The notes beneath the pieces were generated by a model. It worked only from the letters and a program-made list of their open reading frames with translations, was not told the DNA's origin and ran no database searches. From Micromonospora narathiwatensis (lineage in GTDB: Bacteria > Actinomycetota > Actinomycetes > Mycobacteriales > Micromonosporaceae), in NCBI RefSeq assembly GCF_900089605.1, contig NZ_LT594324.1, positions 2,356,001-2,420,000 of the forward strand: 64,000 nt of DNA, written 5' to 3'. Position 1 is the stretch's first letter, and the number at the start of each line of letters is the position of its first letter. Positions 1 to 9,185 of this stretch are shown piece by piece. A program made the position numbers and the translations under genes.

Positions 1-86
1 GGGTCGCGGGCGGGCTCGGTGAGCGCCTCGAAGACCACGGCCGGTGGTGGCGGCTGGGTGCGCGTACGGCTGCCGGCTTCGAGCAT
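1..86 (-). CDS. SRPBCC (START/AHSA1-like) protein, N-terminal fragment
   Basis: Only the first 28 or so codons lie in the window; the gene runs off the left edge. It starts with ATG at 86 and reads MLEAGSRTRTQPPPPAVVFE and onward. The stretch RTQPPPPAVVFEALTEPARD is typical of the N-terminus of actinobacterial SRPBCC-superfamily ligand-binding proteins, where the first helix follows the words VVFEAL. It lies 8 nt downstream of another SRPBCC gene on the same strand, so the two are probably co-transcribed. The ligand cannot be predicted. Identification rests on a short segment and is moderately secure. Confidence 0.6.
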   Translation of the reverse strand, partial: MLEAGSRTRTQPPPPAVVFEALTEPARD

Positions 87-94
87 GTCTCGGG

Positions 95-562
95 CTACTG
101 GCCCTCGCCGGCCTCGACGAGTCGGGCGAGGTTCGCCAGCGCCATGCGCGTACCGGTCTCGTTGTCGGCGGCGGGGACACTGTCGGGGATGCCGTCGTGT
201 ACGACGAGGACGTCGGTGCCGCCGTCCACGTCGGTCAGCGTGGTGGTCATCGTCATGACGCCGCCAAACGCCGGATCACCGGTCTCGAACTCGAACTCTT
301 CGACCACCTGCTCGTCGGGCACGAGCCGGAGGAAACGACCGTGGTAGGTGTCGGTGTGGGACGACGACTTGCCGGCACCCTCGGTCGTGTCGTAGGTGAG
401 CGAGACGCGGAAGGAACCACCTTCGCGGGCGTCGAAGTGATGGACCTGGCTGCTCATGCCGGCTGGTACCCGCCACCTGGCGATCGCGTCGGCATCCACC
501 AGCGCCCGGTAGACGGCGGCGCGTGGGGCCTTGACCTGCTGAGAGACGCGAGTCGAATACAT
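95..562 (-). CDS. SRPBCC domain protein (AHSA1-like)
   Basis: A 155-residue protein starting MYSTRVSQQVKAPRAAVYRA. It is a single START/Bet v1-like (SRPBCC) domain: the first strand and helix (V-x-A-P-R-A-A-V-Y-R-A-L-x-D-A-D-A-I-A-R-W) are followed by the GGSFRVSLTY strand and the FLRLVPDEQVVEEFEFE hairpin that lines the hydrophobic pocket in this family. Such proteins bind small hydrophobic ligands and many are uncharacterised; a specific substrate cannot be given. The ATG at 562 was chosen because it sits right at the start of the fold; the reading frame stays open upstream but that part has no domain character. It is followed after 8 nt by a second SRPBCC gene, so the pair is likely an operon. 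Confidence 0.85.
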   Translation of the reverse strand: MYSTRVSQQVKAPRAAVYRALVDADAIARWRVPAGMSSQVHHFDAREGGSFRVSLTYDTTEGAGKSSSHTDTYHGRFLRLVPDEQVVEEFEFETGDPAFGGVMTMTTTLTDVDGGTDVLVVHDGIPDSVPAADNETGTRMALANLARLVEAGEGQ

Positions 563-640
563 GGGCTCAACATAGTGCGTACGCCGGTCCGGCACCGGGT
601 GACCGGATCGACCCGGGCGCCGGCGAGGGATGATGGCCGG

Positions 641-1204
641 GTGGGCAGAGGGCGATGGGCGGGCGTGCCGCGCCCGGTTCGGGTGATCGTCACGGCCGCC
701 GTACTCGTGTTCGCCTACGGCGGGTTCGTACACCTCATCGACCTGTTCGGCGGCAGGGCCGGCCCGCTTCCGTCGACCCCTGCCTGGCTGTCCCTCTACT
801 TCGTGTCGCTGACCGTGCTGGACCCGCTCGCGGCGCTGCTGCTGGCGTTGCGCCGGGTCGAGGGGCTGGTGCTGGGCTGCGTCGTTCTCGCCACCGACGC
901 GATGGCGAACGGGTACGCCAACTACGTGCTGGACGGCACCGAGGGAGTCACTGCCGGGCGGATCGGGCAGGCAGTCGTCGCGGTGCTCGCCGTGGCGCTG
1001 GTCGTGGCCGCGCCGCGTATCGCGCCATGGCTTGAGCCGGTGTCGGGGCTCCGCGGAGATCCGCGCCCTCGTCGGCGAGGCGCTCCTTGGAAAGGTCGTC
1101 GATGCCGAAGCGCGTCCGGCCGGCCAACAGGTCGGTGCGCCCTCGGCGTCGACACTAACCCCAAACCGAACCCACTCGACCTGAAACACCCACACGGCCA
1201 GTGA
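641..1204 (+). CDS. small four-helix membrane protein, unknown function
   Basis: A 187-residue protein with a GTG start at 641, preceded by a GAGGGA ribosome site about 10 nt upstream. Four hydrophobic segments are visible: VIVTAAVLVFAYGGFVHLI, a second around WLSLYFVSLTVLDPLAALLL, a third VLGCVVLATDAMANGYANYV and a fourth AVVAVLAVALVVAAPRIAPW. The last 55 residues (Arg/Pro/Gly-rich, hydrophilic) do not look like the rest and may reflect a frameshift near 1040 or a long basic tail. No family was recognised. It is divergent from the SRPBCC pair and convergent with the DMT transporter. Confidence 0.55.
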   Translation: MGRGRWAGVPRPVRVIVTAAVLVFAYGGFVHLIDLFGGRAGPLPSTPAWLSLYFVSLTVLDPLAALLLALRRVEGLVLGCVVLATDAMANGYANYVLDGTEGVTAGRIGQAVVAVLAVALVVAAPRIAPWLEPVSGLRGDPRPRRRGAPWKGRRCRSASGRPTGRCALGVDTNPKPNPLDLKHPHGQ

Positions 1205-1237
1205 CGGCTTGCCTCACACCACCAGGGGCTCTTCTGC

Positions 1238-2071
1238 TCACTCGGCTCGTGGCGGATGCGGCTGGGCATGTCGGGCGAGGGCCGCCGCGGCGGTGACAGC
1301 GAGCACGAAGCCCAGCACCGCCACCGGCGCGAACCCGGACCGGACGCGGTCGCCGAGCAGTAACCAACCGACCAGCGCCGGCGCCACGGTCTGCCCGACG
1401 ATGGTCGACGCGGAGGCGACCGTCACCGACCCGCGTTGCAGCGCGGTCGCGTACAGGAGCAGCCCGTTCAGGCCTGCGATCACCATCGCGTAACTGATCG
1501 GGTTGGTAATCAGGGCCCATACCGTGTCGATCCGGCCGAGCAGCCGGGCTCCGAGGGCCGCTGACCCGAAGGACAGCCCGGCCAGCAGGCCCGGCAACGC
1601 GGGACTGCGCATCCGAGGGCTTCCCAGATATGCGCCGACGGTCAGCGTGATCACCGCCCCGAGCAGCCACCAACCGGCCATCCTCGGCACCTCGGACGGC
1701 GGCCCGGTGACGGCCGAGATCACCAGCAGCGCCAGTCCGACGATCACCCCGCCGATCGCGATCGCGTCCTGCATCACCAGCCGGACGCGCAGTACCAGCA
1801 TGGCGAGGACCGCGACGATGCTGAGGTTCGCCGCTCCCACCGCCTGGACCGCGAAGAGCGGTACGGTCCGTAGCGCGGTGAAGGTGAGTCCGGACGATGC
1901 TCCGTCCAGCGCCAGGCCCGCGGCGTACGGCCCGGTGCGCAGCAACCGCCACAACAGCCGAGGATCAAGGTGCGCGGTGGCCGCGATCCGCCGCGCCCCG
2001 ATCGACTGGAGCGTGGCGGCGGTGGCACTGCACAGCGCGGCGCCGAGCGCCAGCACGAAGCCAAAACTCAT
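1238..2071 (-). CDS. DMT-superfamily (EamA-like) membrane transporter
   Basis: A 277-residue, very hydrophobic protein with about nine to ten membrane segments in two EamA-like halves, ending in a short basic tail. The opening GFVLALGAALCSATAATLQS and the later segment VGQTVAPALVGWLLLGDRV match the drug/metabolite transporter pattern, in which the last but one helix carries a PxxxxxxxxxLLGE/D-type turn. It is probably an exporter of small metabolites; the substrate is unknown. It starts with ATG at 2071 and has the upstream intergenic region to itself. It is convergent with the preceding small membrane protein. Confidence 0.8.
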   Translation of the reverse strand: MSFGFVLALGAALCSATAATLQSIGARRIAATAHLDPRLLWRLLRTGPYAAGLALDGASSGLTFTALRTVPLFAVQAVGAANLSIVAVLAMLVLRVRLVMQDAIAIGGVIVGLALLVISAVTGPPSEVPRMAGWWLLGAVITLTVGAYLGSPRMRSPALPGLLAGLSFGSAALGARLLGRIDTVWALITNPISYAMVIAGLNGLLLYATALQRGSVTVASASTIVGQTVAPALVGWLLLGDRVRSGFAPVAVLGFVLAVTAAAALARHAQPHPPRAE

Positions 2072-2317
2072 GATCGGCCCCCGGGTCGTCGATGCCGGAA
2101 ACAGTCGGTGGAGACCTGGACATACCCGTCTGCGCGCCGGATTCGCGGGGAGGGGCCGAAAGGGTGCGTGGCCGATGGCGGGTCCGGGGGTCGGGAGCGT
2201 TCCCGCGCAGTTGCGTCACCCCGGCGGATGACCCGGGACGGGGTGTGCTCGATCGTGCTCCGTCGATCGTTCCCGGGCGTTGTCGACGCGGCTGCCGCCC
2301 ACCAGGCCCGACGTGCT

Positions 2318-2329
2318 GTTAGCGCTAAC
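2318..2329. promoter_or_regulatory. LacI-family operator, perfect palindrome
   Basis: GTTAGCGCTAAC is a perfect 12-bp palindrome with the central CG and TTAGCGCTAA core seen in operators of actinobacterial LacI/GalR sugar regulators. A one-mismatch copy lies 515 nt downstream at 2833, just before the sugar-binding protein gene. Paired distant sites would allow DNA looping. Confidence 0.65.
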
Positions 2330-2832
2330 GATCATGGTGGTCCCTCGCTTTGCCTGAGGGGCTCAAGTCCCTCCCACCTACGCGTCCGCGGCGGGTGGCC
2401 CCCGGAGCGGCGCGCGCCGTGGTGCCGACCGGCCTGGGCGCGCCGTTCGCGTCAGCGGCGGCGGTGGCGTTACGGGCAGCGCGCCGGCGGTTGCGACCAC
2501 GCTCGGCTCGGAGGTGGGCGCGTGCGGCAAGCGATCTCGACCCGGCTCCGACGTCGGCCAGTTCCCACGCGGGCGGGTGTGGATCAGCGCCCGGGTTTCA
2601 CCGTTGCCGTGCCCTTCGTCCGCGACGGGGTCCGGGCGTACCCGTGGTTTGGCGGGGGCGGCACCTCCAGGTCCGGTGGCCGTCGACCCCGAAGGGCCGG
2701 TTCCCGGGTTCGCCGGTAGCCGCTGGTTCGCCACCAGGGTCCGCCTCCGCCATCCCGGCAGGTGCTCGCCCCCACTGTCGACGTTGCGAGATCGTGACAT
2801 TGAGGTTTCGGCCAGGTGTTGACGATCTTGAT

Positions 2833-2844
2833 GTGAGCGCTAAC
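2833..2844. promoter_or_regulatory. LacI-family operator upstream of chvE-like gene
   Basis: GTGAGCGCTAAC differs by one base from the perfect palindrome at 2318. It lies 61 nt before the GTG start of the sugar-binding protein and probably overlaps or follows its promoter, so a LacI-type repressor bound here would block the ABC importer operon when its sugar is absent. Confidence 0.65.
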
Positions 2845-2904
2845 GCTATCCACAGTGCAACGTGTACGGCCGGCGATGGCACCCGTTTCGCGGAGGGGAA
2901 GAGC

Positions 2905-4047
2905 GTGAGTAGGAGACTGTGGACCGCTGTCGGAGGCGCCCTGCTGGCGCTGAGTTTGGCGGCATGTAGCGGTGAGGGTGCGGGCGGCGACGGTGCCCGT
3001 AGTACGGACAAGCCCGGTGACCTGACGATCGGCGTCTCGATGCCCACCCAGACCTCGGAGCGATGGATCGCCGACGGCAAGGCGGTGAAGGAGAAGCTGG
3101 AGCAGAAGGGCTACAAGGTCGACCTGCAGTACGCGGGGGACGACATTCCCACCCAGTCACAGCAGGTGGACCAGATGATCACGCGGGGTGCTGACGTGTT
3201 GATCATCGCGGCGATCGACGGCACGGCGCTGAGCAGCCAGTTGCAGGCCGCGGCGACCGCGAAGATCCCGGTCATCGCGTACGACCGGCTGATCCGGGAC
3301 AGCCCCAACGTCGACTTCTATGTCAGCTTCGACAACTACAAGGTCGGAGTCGCCCAGGCCAATGCGCTGCTGGTGGGTCTCGGTCTGCTGAACAAGGACG
3401 GATCAAAGGGCACCAAGACCGGGCCGTTCAACATCGAGCTCTTCGCCGGCTCGCTCGACGACAACAACGCGCACTTCTTCTTCAACGGGGCGATGGACAC
3501 GCTCAAGCCCTTCCTGGACAACGGCTCTCTCGTCGTCAAGTCCCGGCAGACCGGCATCGAGCAGGTGGCGATCCTGCGGTGGCAGCAGGAGACCGCGCAG
3601 AAGCGGATGGAAGACCTGTTGACCTCGAGCTACAACGACCGCTCGCGCGTCGACGGCGTCCTCTCGCCGTACGACGGGCTGTCCCGCGGCATCATCACGG
3701 CGCTGCAGAACGCCGGGTACGGAACGGGGACCAACACGATGCCGATCGTGACCGGTCAGGACGCGGAGATCGCCTCGGTGAAGCTCATCAACGACGGAGT
3801 CCAGAGCTCCACCATCTTCAAGGACACCCGCCTGTTGGCCGAGCAGGCCGTCATCGCGGCCGAGGCGTTCCTGCAGGGCAAGGACGCGGAGGCCAACGAC
3901 ACCAAGACGTACGACAACGGGGTCAAGGTTGTTCCGTCGTACCTCCTGCCGGTGCAGACGGTGTACAAGGACGACATCAAGCCGGTCCTGATCGACTCCG
4001 GCTATTGGACGGCCGAGGAGGTCGCCACCGGACGGGCCAAGAGCTGA
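2905..4047 (+). CDS. chvE: sugar ABC transporter substrate-binding lipoprotein, ChvE-like
   Basis: A 380-residue periplasmic-binding-protein type 1 lipoprotein. The GTG start at 2905 is set by GGAGGGGA a few bases upstream and by the signal peptide that follows: basic SRRLW, a hydrophobic core, then the lipobox LAAC with the modified Cys at residue 21. The mature part begins with LTIGVSMPTQTSERW and contains the ribose/xylose-binding pattern of the multiple-sugar binder ChvE (residues such as DVLIIAAIDGTALSSQL and IPVIAYDRLI). It delivers a monosaccharide to the permease encoded downstream. Two LacI-type operators lie upstream, and a long hairpin directly follows the stop, probably tuning expression of the distal genes. 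The exact sugar cannot be read from sequence. Confidence 0.9.
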   Translation: MSRRLWTAVGGALLALSLAACSGEGAGGDGARSTDKPGDLTIGVSMPTQTSERWIADGKAVKEKLEQKGYKVDLQYAGDDIPTQSQQVDQMITRGADVLIIAAIDGTALSSQLQAAATAKIPVIAYDRLIRDSPNVDFYVSFDNYKVGVAQANALLVGLGLLNKDGSKGTKTGPFNIELFAGSLDDNNAHFFFNGAMDTLKPFLDNGSLVVKSRQTGIEQVAILRWQQETAQKRMEDLLTSSYNDRSRVDGVLSPYDGLSRGIITALQNAGYGTGTNTMPIVTGQDAEIASVKLINDGVQSSTIFKDTRLLAEQAVIAAEAFLQGKDAEANDTKTYDNGVKVVPSYLLPVQTVYKDDIKPVLIDSGYWTAEEVATGRAKS

Positions 4048-4053
4048 GTCGAC

Positions 4054-4091
4054 GCTCGGGCTCGGTGGCGGCGACGTCACCGAGCCCGAGC
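4054..4091 (+). terminator. strong hairpin between chvE-like and ATPase genes (attenuator or partial terminator)
   Basis: GCTCGGGCTCGGTG (4054-4067) pairs perfectly with CACCGAGCCCGAGC (4078-4091) around a 10-nt loop, starting 7 nt after the stop codon. There is no T-run. In binding-protein-dependent operons such a hairpin commonly protects the upstream message and lowers downstream transcription, giving an excess of binding protein. Confidence 0.75.
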
Positions 4092-4182
4092 GGGCGAGGT
4101 CGCCACCGAACCCGCGCCCACTCCGTCCCGTCAGCTGGGACGGACCCGAGGACCCAGACGACGAGGAACCAGGACGATCGCC

Positions 4183-5721
4183 ATGGACGACACGATCCTC
4201 GAGATGCGTAACATCACGAAAACCTTTCCGGGGGTGAAGGCGCTCCACGATGTCACGCTCGCCGTCCGGCGAGGAGAGATCCACGCCATCTGCGGTGAGA
4301 ACGGCGCCGGCAAGTCCACCCTCATGAAGGTGCTGTCCGGCGTCTACCCGACCGGCTCGTATGACGGTGAGATCGTCCTCGACGGCAAGCCGGTGCATTT
4401 TCGCGGCATCCGGGACAGCGAGGCTGTCGGCATCGTCATCATCCACCAGGAACTCGCCCTGGTGCCGTACCTGTCGATCGCCGAGAACGTCTTCCTCGGC
4501 AACGAGCGTCGCGGGACCGGCGGCCTCATCGACTGGAACCGGGCCAACGCCGAGGCCGGTGCGCTCCTGGCGTCCGTCGGGCTGCACGAGAACCCGGTCA
4601 CCCCGGTCATCCAGCTCGGCGTCGGCAAGCAGCAGCTGGTGGAGATCGCCAAGGCGCTTTCCAAGGAGGTACGTCTGCTGATCCTGGACGAGCCGACCGC
4701 CGCGCTGAACGACGTCGACTCGGCGCACCTGCTCGACCTGCTGCGTCGGCTTCGCGAGCAGGGGATCACCTGCATCATGATCTCGCACAAGCTCAACGAG
4801 ATCACCGCGATCGCCGACTCGACGACCGTCATCCGCGACGGGCAGACGGTCGAAACGCTCGACATGAGTTCCGGCGAGGTGACCCAGGAACGAATCATCC
4901 GCGGCATGGTGGGTCGCGATCTGGAGAGCTACTACCCCGACCGGGTCTCGACACCGGGCGCGGAGGTGCTCCGGATCGAGGGGTGGACGGTGCGGCACCC
5001 CGTTCAGGACCGCAGGGTGGTCGACGGGGCCAGCCTGAACGTCCGGGCCGGTGAGGTCGTCGGCATCGCCGGGCTGATGGGGGCCGGCCGGACCGAGCTC
5101 GCCATGAGCGTGTTCGGCCGCTCGTACGGACGCGACATCACTGGCCGGTTGTTCGTGCACGGCACGGAGGTCAAGGCCGGGACCGTCGCGGAAGCGATCG
5201 AAAACGGCATCGCGTACGCCACGGAGGACCGCAAGCGTTACGGGCTCAACCTCATCGAGGACGTGTGCCGCAACATCTCGGCGGCGGCGCTCGGCAAGCT
5301 CGCCCGCGCGGGACTGGTGAACGGCAACGAGGAGATCAAGGTTGCCGAGCGGAGTCGGCGCGACATGAACATCAAGACGCCGAGCGTGATGACCGCGGCC
5401 GGGAAGCTCTCCGGCGGCAACCAGCAGAAGGTCGTCCTGTCGAAGTGGCTGTTCACCGACCCGGACGTGCTGATCCTCGATGAGCCGACACGCGGCATCG
5501 ACGTCGGCGCGAAGTTCGAAATATATACGATCATCAACCAGCTTGTGGCCGACGGAAAAGCGGTCATCCTCATCTCGTCCGAGCTGCCCGAGCTGCTCGG
5601 GATGTGTGACCGCATCTACACGCTCTCTGCTGGCCGCATCACCGGAGAGCTGCCGGTGGGCGAGGCAACCCAGGAGAACCTCATGGAGCTCATGACGAAG
5701 GAGAAGGAGCTCGCCGGATGA
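4183..5721 (+). CDS. gguA: sugar ABC transporter ATP-binding protein (GguA/MmsA-like)
   Basis: A 512-residue ATPase with two fused nucleotide-binding domains, the standard size for carbohydrate-uptake transporter family 2. Domain 1 has the Walker A motif GENGAGKST at residues 38-46 and the Walker B region [11 protein letters not shown]. Domain 2 has the degenerate A-loop [10 protein letters not shown] expected in this family, the signature [15 protein letters not shown] and Walker [13 protein letters not shown]. It sits between the ChvE-like binding protein and the GguB-like permease, and its last bases overlap the permease start (ATGA), so the two are translationally coupled. It energises monosaccharide import at the inner face of the membrane. 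The ATG at 4183 is the natural start of the ABC domain. Confidence 0.93.
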   Translation: MDDTILEMRNITKTFPGVKALHDVTLAVRRGEIHAICGENGAGKSTLMKVLSGVYPTGSYDGEIVLDGKPVHFRGIRDSEAVGIVIIHQELALVPYLSIAENVFLGNERRGTGGLIDWNRANAEAGALLASVGLHENPVTPVIQLGVGKQQLVEIAKALSKEVRLLILDEPTAALNDVDSAHLLDLLRRLREQGITCIMISHKLNEITAIADSTTVIRDGQTVETLDMSSGEVTQERIIRGMVGRDLESYYPDRVSTPGAEVLRIEGWTVRHPVQDRRVVDGASLNVRAGEVVGIAGLMGAGRTELAMSVFGRSYGRDITGRLFVHGTEVKAGTVAEAIENGIAYATEDRKRYGLNLIEDVCRNISAAALGKLARAGLVNGNEEIKVAERSRRDMNIKTPSVMTAAGKLSGGNQQKVVLSKWLFTDPDVLILDEPTRGIDVGAKFEIYTIINQLVADGKAVILISSELPELLGMCDRIYTLSAGRITGELPVGEATQENLMELMTKEKELAG

Positions 5722-6968
5722 CAAGCACCAAGGAACCCGTCGCGCCGGACCGCCTGTCGTCCCAGAGTTCGTCGGCCGTCGCGTTGCACACCGGGACCAG
5801 CGACCCGCGTACGCTGATCATGCGCAACCTGCGACAGAGCGGCATCTACGTGGCCTTCGTGGTCATCGTCGCGCTCTTCGCGATCCTGACCGACGGTGTC
5901 TCGTTGAGCCCCGGGAACATCACGAACATCGTCCTGCAGTACTCATACATTCTGGTGCTGGCGATCGGCATGGTCATCGTGATCATCGGCGGCCACATCG
6001 ATCTGTCGGTGGGATCGGTGGTGGCGCTGACCGGTGCGGTCTCCGCCGTCGTGGTGATCCAGCAGGGCCACCCGTGGTGGCTCGGGATCCTGGCCGCGCT
6101 GGCCGTGGGCATCGCGGTCGGCGCCTGGCACGGCTTCTGGGTGGCGTACGCCGGTATCCCGGCCTTCATCGTCACCCTGGCCGGCATGCTCCTGTTCCGC
6201 GGTCTCACCCTGCGGGTGCTCGGCAACATCTCGCTGTCACCGTTCCCGGCCGAATACCAGCAGGTCGCCGCCGGCTTCTTGAACGGACTGATCGGCGGAG
6301 ACGGCTACGACGCCTTCACCCTCCTCATCGGCGCCGTCGCGGCGGCGGGCTACGCGGTGAGCGGCTTCCGTACCCGCGTCGCGCGCGTCCGCTACGACCA
6401 GCCCGTCGAGTCGTTCCCGCTGTTCGTGGCCCGGGTGCTGCTGGTGGGGGCAGTGATCATGTACTTCGCCTGGCAGCTCGCCCACGCGCGCGGCCTGCCG
6501 ATCGTTCTCATCGTTCTCGCGGTCCTTGTCCTCGTCTACGCCCTTCTCACCCGGCGCACGGTCTTCGGCCGTCAGGTCTACGCGATCGGCGGTAACCTCT
6601 CGGCGGCGATGCTGTCCGGGGTGAAGGTCCGTAAGGTGAACTTCTGGATGTTCGTCAACATGGGCTTCCTGGCGGCGGTGGCCGGCGTCATCTACTCCTC
6701 GCGGTCGAACGGTGCTCAGCCCGCCGCCGGCAACATGTTCGAGCTCGACGCCATCGCCGCGGCCTTCATCGGTGGCGCGGCGGTCACCGGCGGGGTCGGC
6801 ACCGTGGTGGGCGCCATGGTCGGCGGCCTCATCATGGCGGTGATGAGCAACGGGATGCAGCTCATGGGCGTCGACCAGTCGATACAGTCAGTCGTGAAAG
6901 GCCTCGTGCTGCTCCTCGCCGTGGCATTCGACGTGTACAACAAGCGGCGCGCTGGAGCCACCCGCTGA
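5718..6968 (+). CDS. gguB: sugar ABC transporter permease (GguB/MmsB-like)
   Basis: A 416-residue BPD_transp_2-type permease with around ten membrane helices after a hydrophilic N-terminal tail. Family hallmarks are visible: [20 protein letters not shown] near residue 90 (the G-x-I-D-L-S-V-G signature), [18 protein letters not shown], and [17 protein letters not shown], the coupling region. The gene overlaps the ATPase gene by 4 nt. Together with the binding protein and ATPase it forms a complete ChvE-Ggu-type monosaccharide importer. A long perfect hairpin 48 nt downstream closes the operon. Confidence 0.93.
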   Translation: MTSTKEPVAPDRLSSQSSSAVALHTGTSDPRTLIMRNLRQSGIYVAFVVIVALFAILTDGVSLSPGNITNIVLQYSYILVLAIGMVIVIIGGHIDLSVGSVVALTGAVSAVVVIQQGHPWWLGILAALAVGIAVGAWHGFWVAYAGIPAFIVTLAGMLLFRGLTLRVLGNISLSPFPAEYQQVAAGFLNGLIGGDGYDAFTLLIGAVAAAGYAVSGFRTRVARVRYDQPVESFPLFVARVLLVGAVIMYFAWQLAHARGLPIVLIVLAVLVLVYALLTRRTVFGRQVYAIGGNLSAAMLSGVKVRKVNFWMFVNMGFLAAVAGVIYSSRSNGAQPAAGNMFELDAIAAAFIGGAAVTGGVGTVVGAMVGGLIMAVMSNGMQLMGVDQSIQSVVKGLVLLLAVAFDVYNKRRAGATR

Positions 6969-7016
6969 CGGCACGGAGCCGGAGACGACGTAGAACCGCG
7001 TCCGCGGCGGGACCCT

Positions 7017-7059
7017 CCGCCCGGTGACCCTTCGGTCAGACGGCCGGGTCACCGGGCGG
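7017..7059 (+). terminator. rho-independent-like terminator of the sugar importer operon
   Basis: CCGCCCGGTGACCC (7017-7030) pairs perfectly over 14 bp with GGGTCACCGGGCGG (7046-7059) around a 15-nt loop. It lacks a T-tract, as is common in high-GC actinobacteria. It lies between gguB and kup. Confidence 0.75.
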
Positions 7060-7153
7060 TGCCGCACCCGCCCGGGCCTCCCACCTGTCGTCGCCATGAT
7101 CATCGGCCGTCGCCGGCCACTCAGGCGGTCGGCGCGCTTTCGGGTTTGAGCGG

Positions 7154-9172
7154 ATGGAACGGCATGCCGGTTGGTATGCCTGTGGGGTGACGGAGCAAGC
7201 CAACAACGAGCAGCCCCCGGGGGGCGGCAACGGGCCGACGGAGGACGGTGGAACAGCCTCCCAGACACCGCTGACGGGTCACCCCACGGCAGGCAGGACC
7301 GCGGGGCTGACGCTGCTGCTCGGCGCGTTGGGCGTGGTGTACGGCGACATCGGCACCAGCCCGCTGTACGCGCTGAAGACGGTCTTCACCCTCGACCGCA
7401 ACCTGAACCCGAACACCCACGACGTGTTCGGCGTCATCTCGCTGATCTTCTGGACCATCACCCTGATCGTGTCGATCAAATATGTGATCTTCATTCTGCG
7501 GGCCGACAACGACGGCGAGGGCGGGGTGATGGCCCTGGCCGCTCTCGCCCAACGGGCGCTGCGCAACGCCGGTGGCCGACGCGCCACGGCGGTGTTGGGT
7601 CTCGGGGCGCTGGGCGCCGCCCTGTTCTACGGCGACAGCGTCATCACCCCGGCGATCTCGGTGCTGTCGGCGATCGAAGGTCTGGAGGTCAGCTCGCCGG
7701 AATTGGCGGTGGTGGTGCTGCCGATAGCCGGGGTCATCCTCACCCTGCTGTTTGCCTTCCAACGATGGGGCACCGGGCGGGTCGGAACGATATTCGGGCC
7801 GATCATGGTGCTCTGGTTCGCCTGCCTGGGCGTGGCCGGCGCGGCAGAGGTGCTCCGGCATCCGAGCATCCTGGCCGGGCTGTCACCGACATATGCGGTC
7901 CTGTTCATCGTGCACCATCCGCTCATCGCGTTCATCGCGATGGGCGCGGTGGTGCTGGCGATCACCGGCGCCGAGGCGCTCTACGCCGACATGGGTCACT
8001 TCGGCCGCGCCCCGATCCGCCGGGCCTGGTTCGCGATCGTGTTTCCCGCGTTGACCCTCAACTACCTCGGCCAGGGGGCGCTGATCCTCCGCGCACCGGA
8101 CAGCCGGGCCAACCCGTTCTTCCTCCTGGTGCCGCACTGGGCGCAGCTGCCGATGGTCATCCTGGCCACCGTGGCCACCGTGATCGCGTCCCAGGCGGTG
8201 ATCTCCGGGGCCTTCTCGGTATCCCGGGAGGCGATGCGGCTGGGTTTCCTGCCGCACCTGCGCATCCGGCAGACGTCCCACCGCGAGTACGGGCAGATCT
8301 ACTCGCCCGGGGTGAACTGGAGCCTCTTCGCCGCAGTCCTTCTCGTGGTGTTCGCGTTCGGGTCCTCCACGAAACTCGCCGCCGCCTACGGAGTGGCGGT
8401 CACCGGCACATTCCTGATCACCACGACCCTGGTCCTCGTCGTCGCGAGGGCGCGGTGGCGCTGGTCCACCCGGCGCGTGGTGCTGTTCGGGGTCGTCTTC
8501 GGCAGCATCGAGCTGATCTTCTTCACCGCGAACCTGGCCAAGGTCAGCCACGGCGGCTGGTTGACGCTGCTCATCGCGATCGTCCTGTTCACGATCCTGG
8601 TGACCTGGCGGCGCGGAGCCGCGCTGGTCACCCCGCGACGCACCGAACGGGAAGGCCCACTGGCCGACTTCATCGACGCCCTGCACGCCGCAGACATCCC
8701 GCGAGTGCCGGGCACCGCCGTGTTCCCGCACCCGAACAAGGACACCACCCCGCTGGCACTGCGCGCGAACGTCGCGCACAACCACGTCCGGCACGAGCGG
8801 ATCGTGCTCATCACCGGCCGCACCGCGAACGTCCCGCACATTCCCTGGGATCAGCGACTGACCATCGACGACCTCGGCGACCCGAACGACGGCATCATCC
8901 ACATCACCGCCGTCTTCGGCTTCCAGGACCCCACCGACTTCCCCGAGGTCCTACGCCACGCCGCCAGCCATCCCCTCGCCAGCGGAATCAACCTTGATCA
9001 GGTCTCCTACTTCGTCTCGAGGATCACCCTCCGGTGCACCCCACATCCCGGAATGGCCATCTGGCGTAAACGTCTGTTCATCGGCCTGGCCCACAACGCG
9101 GCCAGTCATGTCGAGTTCCTTCACCTGCCCGAGGAACGGACCATCGTCCTCAGCGCCGAAGTTCCCGTCTGA
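7154..9172 (+). CDS. kup: Kup-type potassium/proton symporter
   Basis: A 672-residue KUP/HAK/KT protein. The family signature is clear near the N-terminus (GALGVVYGDIGTSPLYALKT), followed by about twelve membrane segments and a C-terminal cytoplasmic domain of around 170 residues rich in charged residues. Further family words include VLGLGALGAALFYGDSVITP and GAEALYADMGHFGRAPIRRA. It imports K+ with protons. The start is uncertain: ATG 7154 gives the longest protein, while GTG 7187 (reading VTEQANNEQPPGGG) would also give a normal N-terminus; neither has a clear ribosome site. The stop codon lies inside a short hairpin shared with the convergent gene. Confidence 0.93.
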   Translation: MERHAGWYACGVTEQANNEQPPGGGNGPTEDGGTASQTPLTGHPTAGRTAGLTLLLGALGVVYGDIGTSPLYALKTVFTLDRNLNPNTHDVFGVISLIFWTITLIVSIKYVIFILRADNDGEGGVMALAALAQRALRNAGGRRATAVLGLGALGAALFYGDSVITPAISVLSAIEGLEVSSPELAVVVLPIAGVILTLLFAFQRWGTGRVGTIFGPIMVLWFACLGVAGAAEVLRHPSILAGLSPTYAVLFIVHHPLIAFIAMGAVVLAITGAEALYADMGHFGRAPIRRAWFAIVFPALTLNYLGQGALILRAPDSRANPFFLLVPHWAQLPMVILATVATVIASQAVISGAFSVSREAMRLGFLPHLRIRQTSHREYGQIYSPGVNWSLFAAVLLVVFAFGSSTKLAAAYGVAVTGTFLITTTLVLVVARARWRWSTRRVVLFGVVFGSIELIFFTANLAKVSHGGWLTLLIAIVLFTILVTWRRGAALVTPRRTEREGPLADFIDALHAADIPRVPGTAVFPHPNKDTTPLALRANVAHNHVRHERIVLITGRTANVPHIPWDQRLTIDDLGDPNDGIIHITAVFGFQDPTDFPEVLRHAASHPLASGINLDQVSYFVSRITLRCTPHPGMAIWRKRLFIGLAHNAASHVEFLHLPEERTIVLSAEVPV

Positions 9173-9185
9173 ATCCGATCAGACG
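9166..9185. terminator. short bidirectional hairpin between convergent genes
   Basis: CGTCTGA (9166-9172) pairs with TCAGACG (9179-9185) around a 6-nt loop. The stop codons of kup (+) and of the 166-aa gene (-) are both inside the stem, so one small hairpin serves both messages. Confidence 0.5.

Larger units (their letters stand above)
2072..2904. other. 833-nt intergenic region with two LacI-type operators, no convincing gene
   Basis: This stretch separates the DMT transporter from the sugar-binding protein gene. Both strands have long open frames, as expected at this GC content, but the translations are Arg/Pro/Gly-rich without domain character and the frame upstream of the chvE-like gene has no start with a ribosome site. 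It holds two copies of a GTTAGCGCTAAC-type palindrome, at 2318 and 2833, which point to carbohydrate-responsive control. No regulator gene is present nearby. Confidence 0.6.

Noticed and set aside
44..640. Plus-strand open frame upstream of the small membrane protein
   Set aside because: It is antisense to the SRPBCC gene and only becomes protein-like after GTG 641.
2350..2904. In-frame N-terminal extension of the sugar-binding protein back to 2350
   Set aside because: The signal peptide with lipobox begins at 2905 behind a good ribosome site; the upstream part is Arg/Pro-rich and crosses the operator.
3403..5724. Minus-strand open frame of about 770 codons across the sugar ATPase gene
   Set aside because: Antisense shadow of chvE/gguA; the translation is Val/Asp/Leu/Arg-rich without domains.
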